64,000 bases of DNA from Cocos nucifera (Eukaryota; Streptophyta; Magnoliopsida; Arecales; Arecaceae). The stretch lies in contig QRFJ01004948.1 in the NCBI GenBank assembly GCA_006176705.1, forward strand, positions 1-64,000, in the 5' to 3' direction. The position numbers were made by a program, and so were the translations under genes. Positions 10,375 through 22,567 of the stretch are shown piece by piece (the stretch's first letter is position 1; the number at the start of each line of letters is the position of its first letter). Under the pieces are notes generated by a model. That model was not told the origin of the DNA, did no database searches, and saw only the letters and a program-made list of their open reading frames with translations.

Positions 10375-11070
10375 TTTCCTCCGTCGATTGCTTTCTCTCT
10401 CCCTCCTCTCCACCGTTGGTGAGACCTCACCCCTTCCTTTCCTTCCTCGATTGGCGCCACCTCTTCCTTCACCTCCTATTGGCTCCCTGACCAGCGTCGC
10501 CTCCTCCTCCACCTCCTATTGGCTCCCTGGCCAAAGCCACCTCCTCCTCCACCTCCTATTGGCTCCCCAGTCGGGCTGCCTCCACCTGGGCCTGCCCCTT
10601 CTTCTTTGACCGGTGTCGCCACCTTCCCCTCCTTCCTTTCGTTCCCCTTCTTCCCTGGCCTAGGCCTGCGACTCCTCTACCAGGCCATCGCCCGCAACCC
10701 ACTCCCTGCGGCTTCGCCCACAGCCCACCCCTCGGCCTCCCGATCACCACGCCACCCTCCCTCCTCCTCCTCCTTTGGCCAGCATGGCCGCTGGCTCCAC
10801 CACCACTCTTTCTCTCCTCTCTTTCCTCGGCACAGCTGCTGGCCTCGACCCCTCCCTCTCTCTCTACTCTCTTCCCTCGGCCTAAGCCCCCCTCCTCCTC
10901 CTTCTTTCCTAGCTGGCCCGATCGTCGGCTCCTTCACCTCCTCTCTTCTCTCAACCTGACCCCCCTCCCTATTATCTCTTTCTCTTCCCTCTTTCTCTCT
11001 CTCCTCTTTTTCATTCTCTCTCTTCTCTTTTTCTAACTCATTATGTCTCTCATTTTGTAGATGATCTCTA
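10375..11070 (+). other. Pyrimidine-rich, GC-rich segment in CACTA
   Basis: Composition is sharply unlike the AT-rich surroundings: long CCTCCTCC/CTTTCTCTC runs with the phrase CACCTCCTATTGGCTCCC repeated three times near 10465-10565. Pro/Ser-rich reading frames occur on the plus strand and Glu/Arg-rich ones on the minus strand, as expected for low-complexity DNA. It could be the 5' part of the transposase transcript or a captured piece of host DNA. I recognise no protein domain. Confidence 0.4.
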
Positions 11071-11274
11071 GTGTCATCGTCTTCCTCCAGCACTGCTACC
11101 GATGTCCCTCGAAGCTCTCTATGTGACCCTTCTCTATAGCCATAGATATGATTTTTTATAAATTTTATAATATTATTTATTTATTATTTATAATATTTAT
11201 AATAATATTTAATTATAATTTTTATAATAAATATTATAAATATTTATTATAAAAATTATAATTATTCATCAATT

Positions 11275-11715
11275 GTGAGCCATGTCGGTGGATAAGAAAA
11301 CTCCTATCAGTTAGTTCTGGACTGCACTGGTGGGTTCTGGACTGGGCTGTGCCATGTCGGCGATCGTGGATGGTCTGGGGCTATGTCATGTTGGCAGTCG
11401 TAGATGGCCCTTAGGTCATACTGGTCAATAAGAAAATCTCCACCGATGGATTTTGGGCCATGTCGGTGGTCGTGGGTCATGCCGACGAATAAGAAAATTT
11501 TTGTTGGTTGGTTCTGGACCATGTCGGTGAGTTCTGGACCGAGCCATGCCATGTCGACGGCCATGGATGGCCCTTGGACCATGCCAACTAATAAGGAAAT
11601 TCCCACTAGCGGGTTTTGGGCCGTGTCAGTGGGCCACTAAGAAAATCCTCACCCCCATCGGTGGGTTCTGAGCTATGCCGACAGCATTAGGTTATGATGT
11701 GCCAACAGCCTTGGG
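11275..11715. repeat. Degenerate tandem repeat in CACTA
   Basis: A phrase of the form GCCATGTCGGTGG...AATAAGAAAAT.TCC...GGTTCTGG recurs five to six times with variable spacing (about 60-90 bp), for example near 11280, 11430, 11490, 11550 and 11630. Reading frames on both strands are by-products of the repeat. Confidence 0.55.
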
Positions 11716-11719
11716 CTCT

Positions 11720-12536
11720 AAGATGATAGATTGTTTACTTACTCCTTGTTTACTTATCCCATAACTCTCAACCTTGAATCATGAAACTATAAACAAATCA
11801 ACTTACTGCTTTGCTGATTGCTGCTTTAGGATGATATCGAGAACCCATAAAGCTTCTTGATAGTTTTCTGTGTCGTAATACACATAAATATATAATATAG
11901 TAATGCAATATTTACTTCTTAATTTTAGTACAAGCTAAGAAAAGATTCTAGAAAAAATTTTCTTAATGTTTATATCTTATCACTTTTGTTTATTGCATTG
12001 CATAACGATAGACCCATCAATTGATTAGTGTATATAATCTTCAGCATCTATATATTTAAATGTAATTATATGGATGAAAGAATTATGTATAATGATCAAT
12101 TGACTATCCAATTTGGATAGTTTGAAAATTATAAATAATTCTATAGATAATTTCAATAATTAAACAGTATCCTAAGGATTTTGAATGAAATTTTGGATAG
12201 TATTTTTCTTTTGTTCTTCCTACACGGGAGAACCAAGAAGAAATATTGTCGAATTTTCATTCGATTCTTATTGCATATCGTTTGATTACTGTAATGAACC
12301 TATAGAATTAATGCAATTTTTGAATGGGATAGAACCTATCTTTATCTATTAGTTAATGATAGGATGCATTTATTGCATATCTAAAAATGATATTTAATAT
12401 GTGTTCCACACATGATATTTATTTCGATCCCAGTTTATGATGCATTTTTTATTTATAATGCATATTTGTTTATAATGCATTAGTATATACTGTAAGTTCC
12501 ATGCATAATTTAATTGTAGTATCATCAATTTTTATA
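11720..12536. other. AT-rich spacer before CACTA transposase
   Basis: No gene, repeat array or conserved domain seen. Several TATA-like stretches make it a possible promoter or intron region for the downstream TNP2-like gene. Confidence 0.4.
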
Positions 12537-15500
12537 ATGGATGAGGAGTGGATGAAGTTTAGTAGGATCTCATTAGAATATAAGGCTAGACTTCAAAAGT
12601 TTCTTGATTTTATTATAAAAAAATTTGGCGACCATGGACTTATCCAATATCTTTGTAAAAAATGTATGGATGGACCGTGGCTACCTCGTTAAGATGTAAA
12701 TGATTATCTTACTATTTATGATTTTAAATTTGGTTATGAAATTTATTGGGATCAACATGGTGAGGGCAGGCTACAAGAAGGTGATCAACATGATGAGGGA
12801 GTGGAACAAATGGTTCATGATATTTTTTCATTTGTTGGCTACAATGATGGTGCATCTACGCCCATGCCTGATCCTATGATTGGTAGAACGATAAATAGTG
12901 AGGATGTGGAGAAGGTCCGTAAGTTGATGGAGGATGCTAATATTTTGTTATACCTAGGTGTGAAAAGATGGTGAAGCTTAAGTTTTTAATCCAATTGTAT
13001 TATGCAAAATGCTCCAATAGGTTCAGTAATAATGGAGTGAACTGCATACTAGAGCTTTTGGAAGACATTCTTTCGGATAATGCACAAATCTCAAAGAATA
13101 ATTATAAGACATTGAAGATTATTGAGTAGTTGGGATTTACTTATACCAAGATATATGCATGTCCTAATGGTTGCATGCTCTATTAGAAGAGGGATGCCAA
13201 CCAGAGTGAGTGTATGAGGTGTGGTGTATTAAGATGGAAAGAGAATAAAGATGGCACATCGATCCATGTACCTTAAAAGTTAATGTGGCATTTTTCTTTG
13301 ATTCCAAGACTACAAAAGTCATTTATGTCAGCAAGGACATCAAAGGACATGAGATGGCATGAAGAGGACCAAATAAAAGATGATGCATTAAGGCATCCAG
13401 CCGATGGAGAGGCATGGCAGAAGTTTAATGAAATACATTTTGATTTTATACAAGAGATACGTAATGTGAGGTTGGACTTGTCATGTGATGGTTTCAACCT
13501 GTTCAAGCATACAAATATCACCCACCATAGATGTATATGAAAAAATTCTTTTCTTTCATGATAGTGCTCATCCCTGGACCGATGGAGGTAGGTAATAACA
13601 TTGATGTCTATTTACAGCCTCTTATTGCCGAGCTGAAATAGTTATGACAAATTCAAGGTGTTCCAACTTTTGATGCTTTGCTGAATGAATCATTCTCGAT
13701 GCATGTTGCACTTTTTTGGATAGTAAATGACTTTCCAGCCTATGCCCTAATGTCGAGTTGGAGCATGAAAGATGAGCTAGCATGCTTGGTTGGTAAAAAA
13801 AATACTCGATCTAGAAGGTTGATACATCAGAGGAGCTTTAGCTATATGCGGCATCGATGTTTTCTTCATCGAAATCATCCATACAGAAGGGATGCACGCT
13901 TCTTCAATGGCACTATTGAAGAAGGTGAGGTGCCTAGCCAAATATTTAGGAGTGAGGTACTGAGAGAGTTGGATGGTTTCAATGTTTAATTTAAAAAAGA
14001 TGATCTGATTGGTGGTAAGAAGAGGAAGCATCGATCAAAGAAAGATGATATACACTTTAATTGGAGAAAAAATGCATCTTCTTTGACTTGCCATATTTGG
14101 CGACAAACTTATTGTGCCACTCTTTAGATATAATGTATATTGAAAAGAATATGTGCGAGCTCCTATTGGCAACAATCTTGAATATCAAAGATAAGACCAA
14201 GGATGACTTGAATTCCTAATTTGACTTGAAAGAATGGAGTATTAGGAGATTACTCCATCCGAAGCTGGTAGGGGGAGAACAGTGGAGGCTCCCTCATGTA
14301 TGTTATATTATGAATGCCTCCGAACAGTCCACATTTTTTCATGTGTTGGAGAACATAAAGATCCTAGATGGATACTCAAGCAACATATCAAAGCATTAAA
14401 TAGTAAGGATGTCAAACTTGGAGGATTGAAGACTCATGATTATCATGTGCTAATGTGGGAATTGATCCCAATAGCTATTCACCATGTGTTGCCAAAAAAT
14501 GTTAGAATAGCTATTATTTGTCTTTGCAACTTTTATAAAGATATTTATGCAAAGTGGTTGCTTAAGAAAGATATGAAGAAAATGAAGGCAAGGATAGTGA
14601 CTATATTATGTGATCTGAAGAAGATATTTTCACCATCATTTTTCATGGTTATGATGCATCTCACCATGTACCTTATGGAAAAAGTTGCACTTGGTGGTCT
14701 AATGTTCTACCAATGGATGTATCCTACTGAGAGGAATATTCAAACTCTAAAATCTTATGTAAAAAATATGAATCGTCCGAAGGGATCCATAGCAGAAGGT
14801 TATTTGGGTCAAGAGTATATAAATTTTTATACCATGTACTTATACAAGCTCGAGACATGTCATAATCAATCAATAAGGATTAGAATGATCAGTATGAGCT
14901 AATTAAGCCTGCATTTGAGTCCATTCCATAGTTAGGTGGACTTTTCACTTTATACCATCTCACTGATTTAAGCATTGAGGAAAGGAATAAGGCACACCAC
15001 TACGTGCTCTTCAACTATGATGTCATTGAGCCATACATAAGGTGAGTCACATAGCCCTATTTATTTCATAATAATTAAAAAAATATTCAATTATATCTAA
15101 ATTTATTTTTTATGCATGCAACAAACATAAGAAGGTCATAAGAGTAAAATACGACACTCTAAGTATGCGGAAAAAAGAGAAAATGCACAACAAAAAATTT
15201 TCTGAATGATTCAAAGATCATGTAATTGATTATATATTCTTGTCTTGTGCAACTTATTTGAACATGTTTACTAATTAGGTGTCATCTCCTTAATTAGGTG
15301 TGGAGATTACCACTTGGTGATGTGAGTCTTGAAATATGTCTCTTTCAATAGACCTTAATCATACCGTGCGTGTGTATAAATAGCTCATCATTAATGGCTA
15401 CAGATTTAATAATCATAGCAGATCCGTAAATATGGCAACACAAAATAGTGGCATGATGTTAAGCACCACCACTATATGTTATGCCAGCTCGAGGGATTCA

Positions 15501-15935
15501 CAGTCTCGTACAGAGGATTTAAACTATTATGGCATGGTGGAGAAGATAATCATTTTGAACTATTATTTTAAAGGGAGGATTGCATTGATGAAGTGTGATT
15601 AGTTTAACACCTTATCACAGTCAAGGATGAAGACTGATGAGTGTGGTTTTACTTTTATTAATATGTAATGCCATATCTGCACTGAAGAACCATATATACT
15701 TGCCTCCCAAGCTGGTCGAGTCTTCTACATTAGTGATCCCTTGGAGCCTTAATGGGGTGTTATTATGAGGATGGTGCCTAGGCATATCTTTGGTGATACC
15801 GAAGTTAATGATGATGTTGGACCATATATGTAAAGTGCTCCTCTAGGACAAAACTTATCTGGTACTGTTGAGGTCCTAGATACATTTGTCAGGAGCGTTG
15901 ATAATGTCCAAATTATAGATGCCACTAGATATTGA
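12537..15935 (+). pseudogene. TNP2-like CACTA transposase, decayed
   Basis: TNP2-type transposase carries out cut-and-paste movement of CACTA elements. Blocks in order: MDEEWMKFSRISLEYK... CKKCMDGPW (12537-12690), the N-terminal transposase-associated domain; a Cys-rich and PRLQKSF... KDMRWHEE... LRHPADGEAW block (13140-13520) and NDFPAYALMSSWS... GKKNTRS... HRCFLHRNHPYR (13678-13985), the Transposase_21 core; LKTHDYHVLMWELIPIAI... MYPTERNIQTLKSYVKN (14420-14860), the following conserved domain; and after a likely donor site at 15041 (AAG/GTGAGT), NGYRFNNHS... TQNSG... ASQAGRVFYISDPLEP (15390-15760), resembling the C-terminal DUF4216 domain. Many stops and frameshifts separate these blocks; no full frame survives. 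Confidence 0.88.
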
Positions 15936-16039
15936 CTTCAACATTTTGGTATAAAATTAGAGTCTATTTATTGATGCTATACTAATATTATTGTTCAACA
16001 TGTTATATTGGTTAATGTTCATTAATATTGCAGGTCTTG

Positions 16040-17790
16040 ATGGCACCGAAATGCCACTAGCTTTCACCCCCTCTCCTCGATGAGTTATGTGGAGCTCGGT
16101 ATTTGAGGAGCAGTTGGAGCATACTCCATCTACCTCCGCATCGACTGCTCAGGGATCATTGGTATCTACTCCGCCACTGGCATCTACTCCACCACCAGCA
16201 TCTACTCCACCAACATCTGAACCTCCATCGTCAGCCACATCTCCGACACATGCTCCGACACCAACATCTGAGTGTATATTTTTATTATTTTATTTATTTA
16301 TTTATTTTTTATATAGTATTTGTATACTTATTATTTGCATAATGTATTTTTATTGTAGGTGCATCATCTAATAGGATATTTCATGGTCCCACATGCATGC
16401 TACACATGTGGAATCGCCAACATCAGGTAATGGTGTAGTATGATACAAAGGGGAGGCCAATAGGAGAGACCACGCGGAAGATGCATTCCGTTTTTGGAGT
16501 GCTTGTGAGGTAGTCTGACATCATTTCGATATTGCCCATAGACTACTGATTGATGGATGCTGGTGTCAGGGATCAGATGTGGAAGGAGATATGGGTAAGT
16601 ATATCTTAATTATATATATGCATTTGATATGTTTACACTTTATTTGATTAGAATAATTTGATAACTGACTTTTGATAACTTTGTGCAGAGGAGGTATGAC
16701 TTTTTAGATCATGAAAGGGCTCGAGATATCCAACTAAAGAAGATTGGAGAGTTGTACCGAGGCTGCAAGGTCAAGTTCTACAGAGGATGGATCGAGCACC
16801 GATGAGACACTCCAGAGGAGCTTGTTCCTTAGATACAGGACTGTCCTCCGAGTCAGTGAGAGGAAATGGTTAGACATAGTAGGCATCAAGAGTTTAAGAT
16901 AAAATTTCTAACTTTTGATATTTTCAATATGCTTAAAATTATATTTAAATATTTTTTAAATACTTATTATTTATTTGAATACTTGTTAGGCTACCATCCA
17001 TCAGAATTGGGAGAATCGGGTAGCCCAGGAGTACATGCACACTCTAGACCGTGAGTCTATAGTCAGCTGTATGCATAGAGAGGTAATAAATTTTGAATCT
17101 TACTAGATAAATTAAATTAATATTTTTTTTATATTTCTAAAAAAATGATTCATTATTATAATAGATGAGAGATGGCGTGATGCCCAGCCATAGTGAGATC
17201 TTTCGATCCAGCCATATAGATAAGAAGGATAGGCCGATGAATACCGGACTGGGAGGATTTTTGTTAGTAATAAATATATTAGTATATATATTATCAATTA
17301 TAGCATTTCTTATAAAATTTTATTTAAATTTATAATTACAAGAGCAGTTAGATGTGCTCGCAAGTGAGGGTTCGGACATCTCTGGCCCTCATAACCATCA
17401 ATCTCAGATCTTAGGGCCTGAGCACTTTAGGAGGATTCGATGTAGGCCCGGACACATGTCAATAAGCTACTGGTCTGAGGTGAGCATATCTTTACATACT
17501 TCTGGTGTCATTAGTTGGGAGCAGCTTGAGGAGACATTGGTGTAGGTAGCTCAAGCTACGGTGCGAGTAGATTAGGCTACAGCATGGGCTGCTCATGTTG
17601 AGGAGCGCATATCTCATTTGGAGGGCATTTTGAGCGCCATGGTGACGAGGTTCAACATGCATTTTGGAGCAAACTTCATGAGTCTTGGAGACATGTTGGC
17701 CGACGTTCTAGCTCCAACTCCTTCAACTCGTGCTCCATCTTCCAGTGACGATGATGATGTAGATTTAGGAGATTTTGATGTATTTTTTTT
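16040..17790 (+). pseudogene. PTTA/TNPA-like second CACTA gene, decayed
   Basis: Second CACTA gene, usually the DNA-binding partner that recognises subterminal repeats. It begins with a Pro/Ser/Thr-rich stretch (STPPLASTPPPASTPPTSEP, 16150-16265). Exon-like pieces of a plant transposase (PTTA/En/Spm) domain follow, separated by AT-rich introns: around 16440-16592 (KMHSVFGVLVR, QMWKEIW, then GTAAGT), 16688-16900 (AG then RRYDFLDHERARDIQ... CKVKFYRGW), 16988-17085 (YHPSELGESG-type frame beside NRVAQEYMHTLDR), 17165-17270 (MRDGVMPSHSEIFRSSHID), and 17350-17780 (C-terminal part with HVEERISHLEGILSAM and an acidic SSDDDDVDLGDFD tail). Stops occur in several pieces. The family call rests on these motifs and on position. 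Confidence 0.72.
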
Positions 17791-17954
17791 TAAAAAATAT
17801 TATGATAAATTTTATTCAATAATAAAATTTAAACATTTCAGAAATATTCTTATATTTATAATATTTTCTTATATTTTTTGTTGTGTCATGTATCTTTGCA
17901 TTTATCAGGTAAAATATATAAATAAATTAAAAATTATATATTTTTTTATTATTC

Positions 17955-18348
17955 ATAAGCTATGCAGCGATTACAAAATCACTATCATAGGCATGCCAAG
18001 CAAGGCCATAAATTATTTGCCAACCACTGCCATTAACCTATGATAGTAATTACGAAATCGCTGCATTAGATCTATGGCAGCAGTTCTATAACCACTGCAA
18101 TAGATAAAGCTATGACAGCAGTTAGAAAACCACTACCATATCTTGACCTATGGCAATGGTTTGAAAACTGCTGCCATAGGCTGTATGTGGCAGCGGTTTG
18201 CATAACCATTGCAATAATCGCTACCATAGACCTACGGTGATGGCTACAGTGGTAGTAGTTAGCTAACCACTGTCATAGCTTATGACAGTGATTTTTTAGG
18301 CTACGAAGTGGTTACAAATCACTATCATAGTTCTATTTTGTAGTAGTG
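17955..18348. repeat. CACTA 3' subterminal repeats and terminus
   Basis: About ten alternating copies of units such as CTATGGCAGCAGTT / AACCACTGCCATAG, ending in the inverted terminal sequence TAGTAGTG. Mirrors the array at 8904-9205. Confidence 0.85.
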
Positions 18349-19487
18349 TCAATCAAATTGATAATTAAATCCCTCTATAATTCATAATCATAGTTCAACT
18401 ATCTGGTAAGACAAAGACTTCTTTTGTGTATAACTGCATAGGTTATATTCTTCCTAGTAGTGAGATATACTGTGATCTCTATCATAATATCATCAAAACT
18501 TCTTTTAATGGTTGGAATGATTCTAACTCTGCCTATCAAGGATCGTCGATCATCAAGATGATGCTTGATGAGTCTCACAATCCACCAGCAACAACTAGCA
18601 CTATATAGTAGCAATCCAATAAAATAAAATAATTAAACCTCTAAGTGTAGTTACCATGTGATTTAGTCCTTCTATCGTGAGTTCTGATTAAATGAAGGTC
18701 ATGAAGAACTCGTCAAAGTCCAACATTAGTCATATGCAAGATTGGCTCGACTCGAGTTCATCTATAAATTTTTGTGGAAACTTTTTTTCGATATTCATAC
18801 TTGCTTCGATCAAAATTTTTTTGAACTTAGTCTTACGAATTGTATAGGATTTCTCTTTTTCTGCTAAGGTCGATAGATTTCATCTAGGTGCATCCTACTC
18901 CAAACAATGAACCTGAACTTACTATAGCCAACATACATCGCAAGGATCCAAATGGCTAGGAGACCAAGTATATGTGCAGTCAAATCACAGTATCCTCACT
19001 CTGAATAGTCGAGGCACCGCAGATCAAAGGACTACTCACATCATTATAGCATCAAGTAAGCCACTGATGACTGAGTAGACATCCAAGTGGCTTCTAATGT
19101 TGATCATATTTGTGCAACTTATTCTCTAACGAACCATCTATACTCTTGCTCCAGTATCTCAACATCGCAAACTTGAGACTCATTTGTCTAGAAGAGAAGC
19201 AATCCATGTATCGATCTAACTTGATCGATCACTATTCTCTATGATGATTCCTCAATTGAGAGCATTTAGAAATTAACCATTAGTGATACATGTCTCAAAT
19301 TCTTAACACTTTGAGAATGTGTCATCATCTATTGATTCCTTGGATGAATGATGGACACATTAAAAACTATGATTAGAATGAAAAATTGCCCTTTTTATTA
19401 ATGAATAAAATTTACAAATACAAACTTATGCCCTAGAATTACAATATGCGTCAGCCAACAAATGGGTTCTTGGGCATACATCTAACA
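18349..19487 (-). repeat. Older A-related LTR, right part
   Basis: Continues the LTR interrupted by the CACTA element. Read in plus orientation it ends GGGCATACATCTAACA at 19487, matching the A-family LTR end GGGCACATATATCTAACA, and shares ordered blocks with 40500-41520: a GATCTCTATCAT block, AATCCACCAGCAACA, a CATATGGCTAGGAGACC-like block and ATTAATGAATAAAATTTACA. It is clearly more diverged than A1/A2, so it is an older relative. No polypurine tract follows, so this is an outer LTR end or a solo LTR. Confidence 0.8.
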
Positions 19488-20434
19488 TTAGGGCCATTAT
19501 GCTGTCATGGATGATGATGCTATTGATGTATTGGCTACTGCTGAGGATGAATTGGAAACAAACCTTAGCATATTACATTCTGATCTCTTATGTAAGGAAG
19601 TGGTTGAGGATTGAAACACCTTTTTCATGCATTGATATTGGGTTGTATTAATATTAGGACAAGAATGTTAATTATGATGAATGAATAGTACTATGTACTT
19701 TTACGAAGTTGTACTTAGTTGGTTACCTTTGTTTTTTGATTATTTTGCTTCATCATTTTTTTTGAAGTTAATGGAGGGCGTAAAGGGTCACCCAAGGATC
19801 TTATTCCATGAACTTTGTTTATAGAAGGGTAATGATAGAAGAGGAGAAGTCAGAGATACCCAAGAATGCTATTTCAATTAGTCAAACAACCACTATATCT
19901 ATAGTGAGACTTTGTCCAGTGAAGTTTCACAAGAATATTCATTTCACTAGAAAATTCTTTAGTACTTCATCTATGAAATAAAATACCATTTTGTTGCTTA
20001 TATTTTTATTATGCATCTACAACCATCATAAACTCAAGTATAGAGAAAGTATAGTTTGATGAGAAAATAGAACTACTAAGTTTGGTTTGCAAACTCAATT
20101 TTCTCAAGGTGGTTTTAGATGAAGAATGTTGTTCTCATGAACAAGCTTGCTTTTAATGCTAAGTCTGAAAAGATCACCAAGTCTGAACTTTGTAGTTAAG
20201 TTCAAAGATCCTCAATCCTGGTGCATAAATACAATGTATAGAAGAGCTGAATTAAAAGGGAACTTTCATTTCATGTCAACCCATACAAATTTGTAATAAC
20301 TGTTTAAATAGCCATTATCCAAAATAAAACAACTAGAACACTATAGTGTCACATATTCCGAACCAAAAAAAAATTTATAGACATATGCATAATGTCCACA
20401 TGAACTATACTAAATACTCTCTTGAGTTCTTTTT
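19488..20434. other. Spacer with possible C-terminal exon remnant
   Basis: The only coding-like piece is about 19500-19614 (+): an open frame reading MDDDAIDVLATAEDELETN and continuing to a TGA at about 19614, preceded by an AG that could be an acceptor. I do not recognise it; it could be the acidic tail of a host or transposon protein cut by the older LTR. The rest (19615-20434) is AT-rich with nothing identifiable. 20430-20434 (TTTTT) is the left flank of sirevirus S1. Confidence 0.4.
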
Positions 20435-21960
20435 TGTTGCCTAAGGATGGCCACCCAAGAGGAAAGATGAATTGGACATTTAAAAATTTAAACTCTAATT
20501 AAACTAAATTTTAATGTAGTGTGCTTGGTGAAATAATGTAAAATACAAGTATAGAATGAGAGCAATATAAATAACACAAAAATAAGCACAAGAGACCAAA
20601 CTTTTATAGTAGTTCTGTGCTAAACTCAGCACCTACGTCCACTCCTCAAGTAAACCACATGAGAGTTCAACTATAATCACTTAATTAATTATAGTTCGAT
20701 TATTTTTCTTAGGCTCACCATCCAACCTAGTTGATTTTAACCTAGGCTCACCAATTATAATCTTTACAATGATTATTTTTTGGATTTGCAATCAATCCAG
20801 TTGATTTTTTCTGGATCACCAACTAAAATCATTCAAGATTATTTTTCTCCAGGCTAACAATTAACTCCGATTGATTTTGATCTTGGCTCACCAATTAAAC
20901 CTTTACAATGTCCAACTCTAGGCTTGGACCAATCCAAGTTTCTCGTCCCAAGAAACTTGTAAACAAATATGATTCAATGATTAAAAAAGTTTAGAAAGAA
21001 AAACTCATTGAAGCCCAAAAGAAGAGTTTGTCAATGAAAGGCTTGTTTGCTTTGCTCTTCTTCTTGAATGCTTGAAAGAAGTTGATGAAGCTCTTCAATG
21101 CTTGTATTTTAACTTCTCTCAACTCTAGGATGATTGGAAGGACAAGAAATATTTAGAAGAATAGATCTTTCACTTCACGTAATGGCACTCTCAATGAATA
21201 AACTTGGTGTAGGCTTGAGGAACTTGGTGTAGGCTTGAGGCTCTTGAATGTGGATTTCAAAAGTTCTTGTTGAAGTTCTTAAATGTCCTTTATATATTCC
21301 AAGGCTTTTCCCCCACTCAAAAATAACTGAGGAGGCTCTATTCAATGACCTAGCCATTGGGCACAAAAATTTAGCCATTAGAAAAAAGTTAGGACTAAAA
21401 AATGCAGTTCTGAAAAAAACTAGCCGTTATAGTGACTTAGTCGACTAACCTTCTTGACTTAGTCGACTAAGTCCCCTGAATTCTTAATTTTAGCCTTTTC
21501 TATGCTTTCTATCTTCTGCAGTCTTCTAAGATATCGTTGACTAACTTCTTAGACTTAGTCGACTAAGTCCTCTGGGTCCAGAACTTTCATTTTTCTATGC
21601 TTTCTACTTTTGCTATACTCTGAAACATAGTTGACTTACTCTCAGAACTTAGTCGACTAAGATGTGTGCCAAGCATGCCTTTGATTTTTGATAGCCTTTC
21701 TTTTTCAATTTCTTTTATAGGCTAGACTTGCTTCCTAAACTTAATTTATCTCTTATTAACCATTCTTTTTAGGATGTATCAAGTCTTGATTTCTTTCAAG
21801 AGCCTCTTGATTGATGATACTGTATTTGATTGATAAAAGTCACTTAGAGCATTGTAAATGCTTGGAATTTAAACTACACATCCTCAAAAATAATATTAGT
21901 AACTTAATAAATTATACTTAAATACTTTTGTTATCATCAAAATTAGTCCAAGAGTCAACA
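20435..21960 (-). repeat. 3' LTR of S1
   Basis: In plus orientation runs from TGTTGCCTAAGGATGG to CCAAGAGTCAACA, matching 28567-30056 throughout. The inverted polypurine tract (ATCTCTTTCTTTTTG, 21961-21975) adjoins its right end, marking this as the 3' LTR of a minus-strand element. Confidence 0.93.
21429..21665 (-). promoter_or_regulatory. Repeated CTTAGTCGACTAAG palindromes in S1 LTR
   Basis: Four copies of a palindrome centred on GTCGAC (near 21434, 21458, 21556 and 21650) plus degenerate ones. The LTR TATA box (TATATA, about 21290-21298, minus strand) lies about 130 bp downstream. Copies in the other LTR lie at about 29530-29760, partly mutated. Sireviruses are known for repeated palindromes in their LTRs. 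The same core recurs upstream of ORF3 (23910-23966). Confidence 0.75.
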
Positions 21961-22567
21961 ATCTCTTTCTTTTTGATGATGATAAAACCCTTTGAGTATA
22001 CCTTTCTTTCAAATTTTAATATAACTTTCATGCAATCAATTTATATGCAATATATTCATTTATGTTGTATTGAATTTCATATGCTCCCCCTAAATATAGT
22101 CACTATGTTCAAATTAAGTTTTAAATTTTGTATTTACTCCCACTTAATGTGTGCCAATCGATTCTTGAGGTTTCAAAGTACATCTTCTCATATTTGAATT
22201 AATTAAATGCTTCAAATTAGTTGTTTTATATTGAATTTTTAGATTACACTTATATTATTCTTCTCTTCCTTTTTATCATTATAAAAAAGATAGCTATTAT
22301 CAATGAAGAGTAGTACACTATACAAATGATACAAGGCATCACATTTGCAGATGAAGGGAAATAAGGAGTTTCATTCATATATAAGTAAAAGTTTAAACAT
22401 AAATAAAAGACCAAGTAGGCATACATCAAAACATCAAAAGGAGCTTAAACCATTACAAATATCACATCAAATACAAAATGGATTTTGAGCTCAAGGGTAT
22501 GCAACTATAGGATGGCCTAATCTAAGATAGGAACAGGGTGAGTTTAGGAGGATGGATCCATAGCCAT

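Larger units (their letters stand above)
8904..18348 (+). mobile_element. CACTA (En/Spm-type) DNA transposon, 9.4 kb
   Basis: Starts CACTACTATAG and ends CTATTTTGTAGTAGTG, the CACTA terminal inverted repeat, and is flanked by TCA on both sides (8901-8903 and 18349-18351), the 3-bp duplication expected for this superfamily. Subterminal blocks of short repeats built on CTATGGCAGCGGTT lie at both ends. Inside are a TNP2-type transposase gene and a PTTA-type gene, both on the plus strand and both with stops. It is full-size but looks inactive. Confidence 0.93.

Noticed and set aside
10388..11093. Pro/Ser-rich and Glu/Arg-rich ORFs on both strands
   Set aside because: Low-complexity pyrimidine-rich DNA read in several frames; no domain and no consistent start.
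8904..18348. Array of short repeats resembling a CRISPR-like pattern at the CACTA ends
   Set aside because: Units are alternating inverted subterminal repeats of a DNA transposon, with no uniform spacers; the genome is a plant.
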